A DNA stretch of 64,000 nt from Ligula intestinalis (lineage: Eukaryota; Platyhelminthes; Cestoda; Diphyllobothriidea; Diphyllobothriidae), in the NCBI GenBank assembly GCA_036362985.1, contig JAYGXS010000010.1, positions 13,977,211 to 14,041,210 of the forward strand. Direction: 5' to 3'. The notes below the pieces were generated by a model. The model had not been told where the DNA came from. It ran no database searches and saw only the letters and a program-made list of their open reading frames with translations. Numbering within the stretch: position 1 is the stretch's first letter; each line of letters starts with the position of its first letter. The position numbers and the translations under genes are program-made. Of this stretch, positions 46,301 to 49,300 are shown piece by piece.

Positions 46301-49300
46301 TTCATCTGGGCATTTTAGCACTTTTTGTTCGACTAATGTGTCCATTTCCTCTTAGGAACAAGTGGACAAATTGTCCAGAAGAAAAGATGACCTAAAGGAC
46401 GCCATTGTGGAACTAAGATCGGCACTGGAAACTGCAAATGAAGAGAAGAAGTGCGTTTCCGAATTATCCTTCTCGCATATTACTCATCATTACAATAGTC
46501 GCCGGCTATTAAGCCCACCTCGGGCCCAGACCAAATTGGGCTTAATAGCCGGTGACTACTGTATTACTTTTGGACATCAAACCTCGTCTTTGTGCTGTCC
46601 TTTGATCCTTCTATGCTTCGGCGATGCCAACTTGGCCTAGGCGCTAACTAGTCCAAACATTTTTAGGCGCGTAGTGTGACCTTTACACAATAATCAAACT
46701 ACTGTTTATTCCATCCCGCCTGTCAAGCCCATGTGGCTGCAGTCCAGAGGATGGAGGAATCGACGATGCTGCCATACAGTATCGCCTGCTTTTGGTTACA
46801 TCATCCAGATCTTTGTTTTAACGTGTAGCAATATCGCGTATTTCGCGGTCACGTGGGCGTTCAGCCAAACAGCTTCCGCCATCCTCGTGCTTTAATCGTT
46901 GCTAAAAATCTACTATAGTTAATATTAAACCGTTCTTTAAATTGCATACCTGCCTACTTATTTCGTAGTAGTAAACATGGTCAGGTCGGGTCAGGTTTAT
47001 TGTAGGAAATATAGGCAAATATCTTTGAACTCTTTATCGGAATGGAGTATCTATGAAATGAATGGATTCAGCAGAACATTTCAAAAGAATGGCGATACCA
47101 ATAAATGAAACTAGCTAAAGAGAGCAGACAGTGAAAAACTCTTTAGGCATTATAAGACAATTCTAGAAGTTTGAATGCCATACGAGGGATTTTAAGGGGA
47201 CAACCTGTCGCTTGTGGGAGGAAAGTTTATGCGAGATGGGCTGGTCTGCTGCTGAGAGTGTTTGAAACATTTCAGGGGGAGTCCATAGCGGTTTTATCAA
47301 TATCCTAAGAGTCTATTGAGGAGAAAGTCGCAGAGGTCACGAGAACACCCCCGAAGTGTCCGAGCTGTGCATTTTTATTATACTAATTTAGCTACGGCTG
47401 TATGAAGGAAGGAACTCCTACCACTTGCCTTCCTTAAGAATGTTTATTGTGGTCTGTTTTTCTTCTGATACTTCTCGGCCGCTAGGAATCTGGAAAGTGC
47501 GTTGCTGGAGAAGGAACGCCAACTGGACAGCATGAATGACAAATTGTCCGAATTCGAGGGGTTTTGGAAGACAAAGGTTGTTGGTCTGGAACGCCAATTG
47601 GAGAAGGCTACTGTCAAAGCTAGGTGAGATTGTGCGTTCCTTCACGTCTGGACTTCATGATCTTTTCCCACAGTTTGTGTAAAAACAATGAAGGAAATTT
47701 AGTTGAACCAATTGATAAAAACTCGCGGCGCCGGCGAGAGTCGAACCCGCACAGCAACGAAGGCCTTTACGTAGCCAACGCTTTACCGATTTGAGCTAAG
47801 ACGTAAAGGCCTTCCCTGCTGTGGGGGCTCGACTCTCGCCGACGCCGCGAGCTTGTTCAAAATTTGGTCAAATAAATTAAGCAGATCTGCCAAACCCCCC
47901 TAAAAACCAAAGAAATTTCTTCTACTTGTTTCTACCTCACACAGAGAACACATGACAGCTCTTCGAACAAGTGAACAGAGGTGGGCCAGCCATCGGGCCG
48001 AACTTGAGGAAGCCTTATCTGCCGCCTCGGGAATGGCTGATCTGCGGGTTAAGCAGGTTGAAGAAGTCGCGCAGAGCCGAATACTGCAGGTACTTCCCCA
48101 GTTTCTTTGCTTTATCCGCCTCTTACATAGACCAAAAAACTGACTGTGCCTTCAAGCTTATCCCAGACGAACACTTGAGACACATGCGGCACGCGAGGAA
48201 CGCCGGCTTTCAACCATGTCAGGCACCACACAGTTATTTTTGTCCGTTCCTATTTGGCTCCGCAATTTCATTGATCGGGAGTGAAGGGCCGGATGAGGGA
48301 TCTGTGCTGCCTTTCCCAAATGTGAATAAATTTTCGCATTTTAAACTGTCATAGGGCCCTGAAGCTGGTTGCATCCAAGGCTGCCAATTGTGGTAATTCA
48401 TCGTTCATGAATAGGCGCTCATCAGTCGGTTATGAGAATCACTTTTAGTATTTCCTTAAGGCTCGCACTCTAGCCTCGACAGCAGCAGTAGAGCGGCTAG
48501 TGTCATAGACATAAAAAACGTGACCGAAAATGGAAATGGTGACTCGAATGGCCATTCCTGGTTTGTTAGCTGTCATCAATCAGCCATACCAGGTGTTGCA
48601 TCTTCGGAGGCTCAAACACAAACAGGCTCTAGCAGGCAAGCAGCGTGGCTGCAGCAGTCCCCGCAAACAGGAACAAGCACCACGTTACTCTGACGCTGGA
48701 AACAAGCGAGTGTCCAAAACGTCAGTCCCGATATAACTTAACCCACGATCTGTTGAATAGAAGTCCAGCGCTCTAAAATGAGCAGCCTGACTACTAACAG
48801 CAACGCGTGGTTGTCACTTTAAAGGCGAACGAGAGAACAGTTAGTAACAAATGAAATAAGGATATAAAGTTTGAAAAAGTAAGAATTCCAGGCATAGAAT
48901 CATCGATCAGGTTTTCTTACTGGACTGTGTTTCCTTTTCTGCTGACGGTTCGGAGAGCTGGGCCGGCTGTCCTTTGTCAAAACGAGAACTGACTTTATCG
49001 ATCAGCAATTCAAAGTTGTGGCTGTGTGTGTTGGCCATAGTTTGATCGATTTTTCTACGTTCGCTGCTTGGCCCTGTGCATGGATTTTGGCGTAACTTGA
49101 CGGCAATTAGTGTTTACCCACGCTCCCACGGTAGAGGATGCTGGTAATCCTGCTCCCTCTTCCAGTGGTTTCGTCAAGGGGCCGTCTTTGTTTACAACTC
49201 CTAGGTTCGGTTTGGCCAGGTCCTGTCCTTTACTAACGTAATGGCGTAGGACTTTGTAGGCCACGGGGAGGTCCAGGTGCCTGTTAACAGAGTTAGCGTC

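Noticed and set aside
47722..47800. Functional tRNA gene on the minus strand
   Set aside because: Box A and B are present, but the anticodon and acceptor stems do not close and the sequence is half of an inverted duplication.
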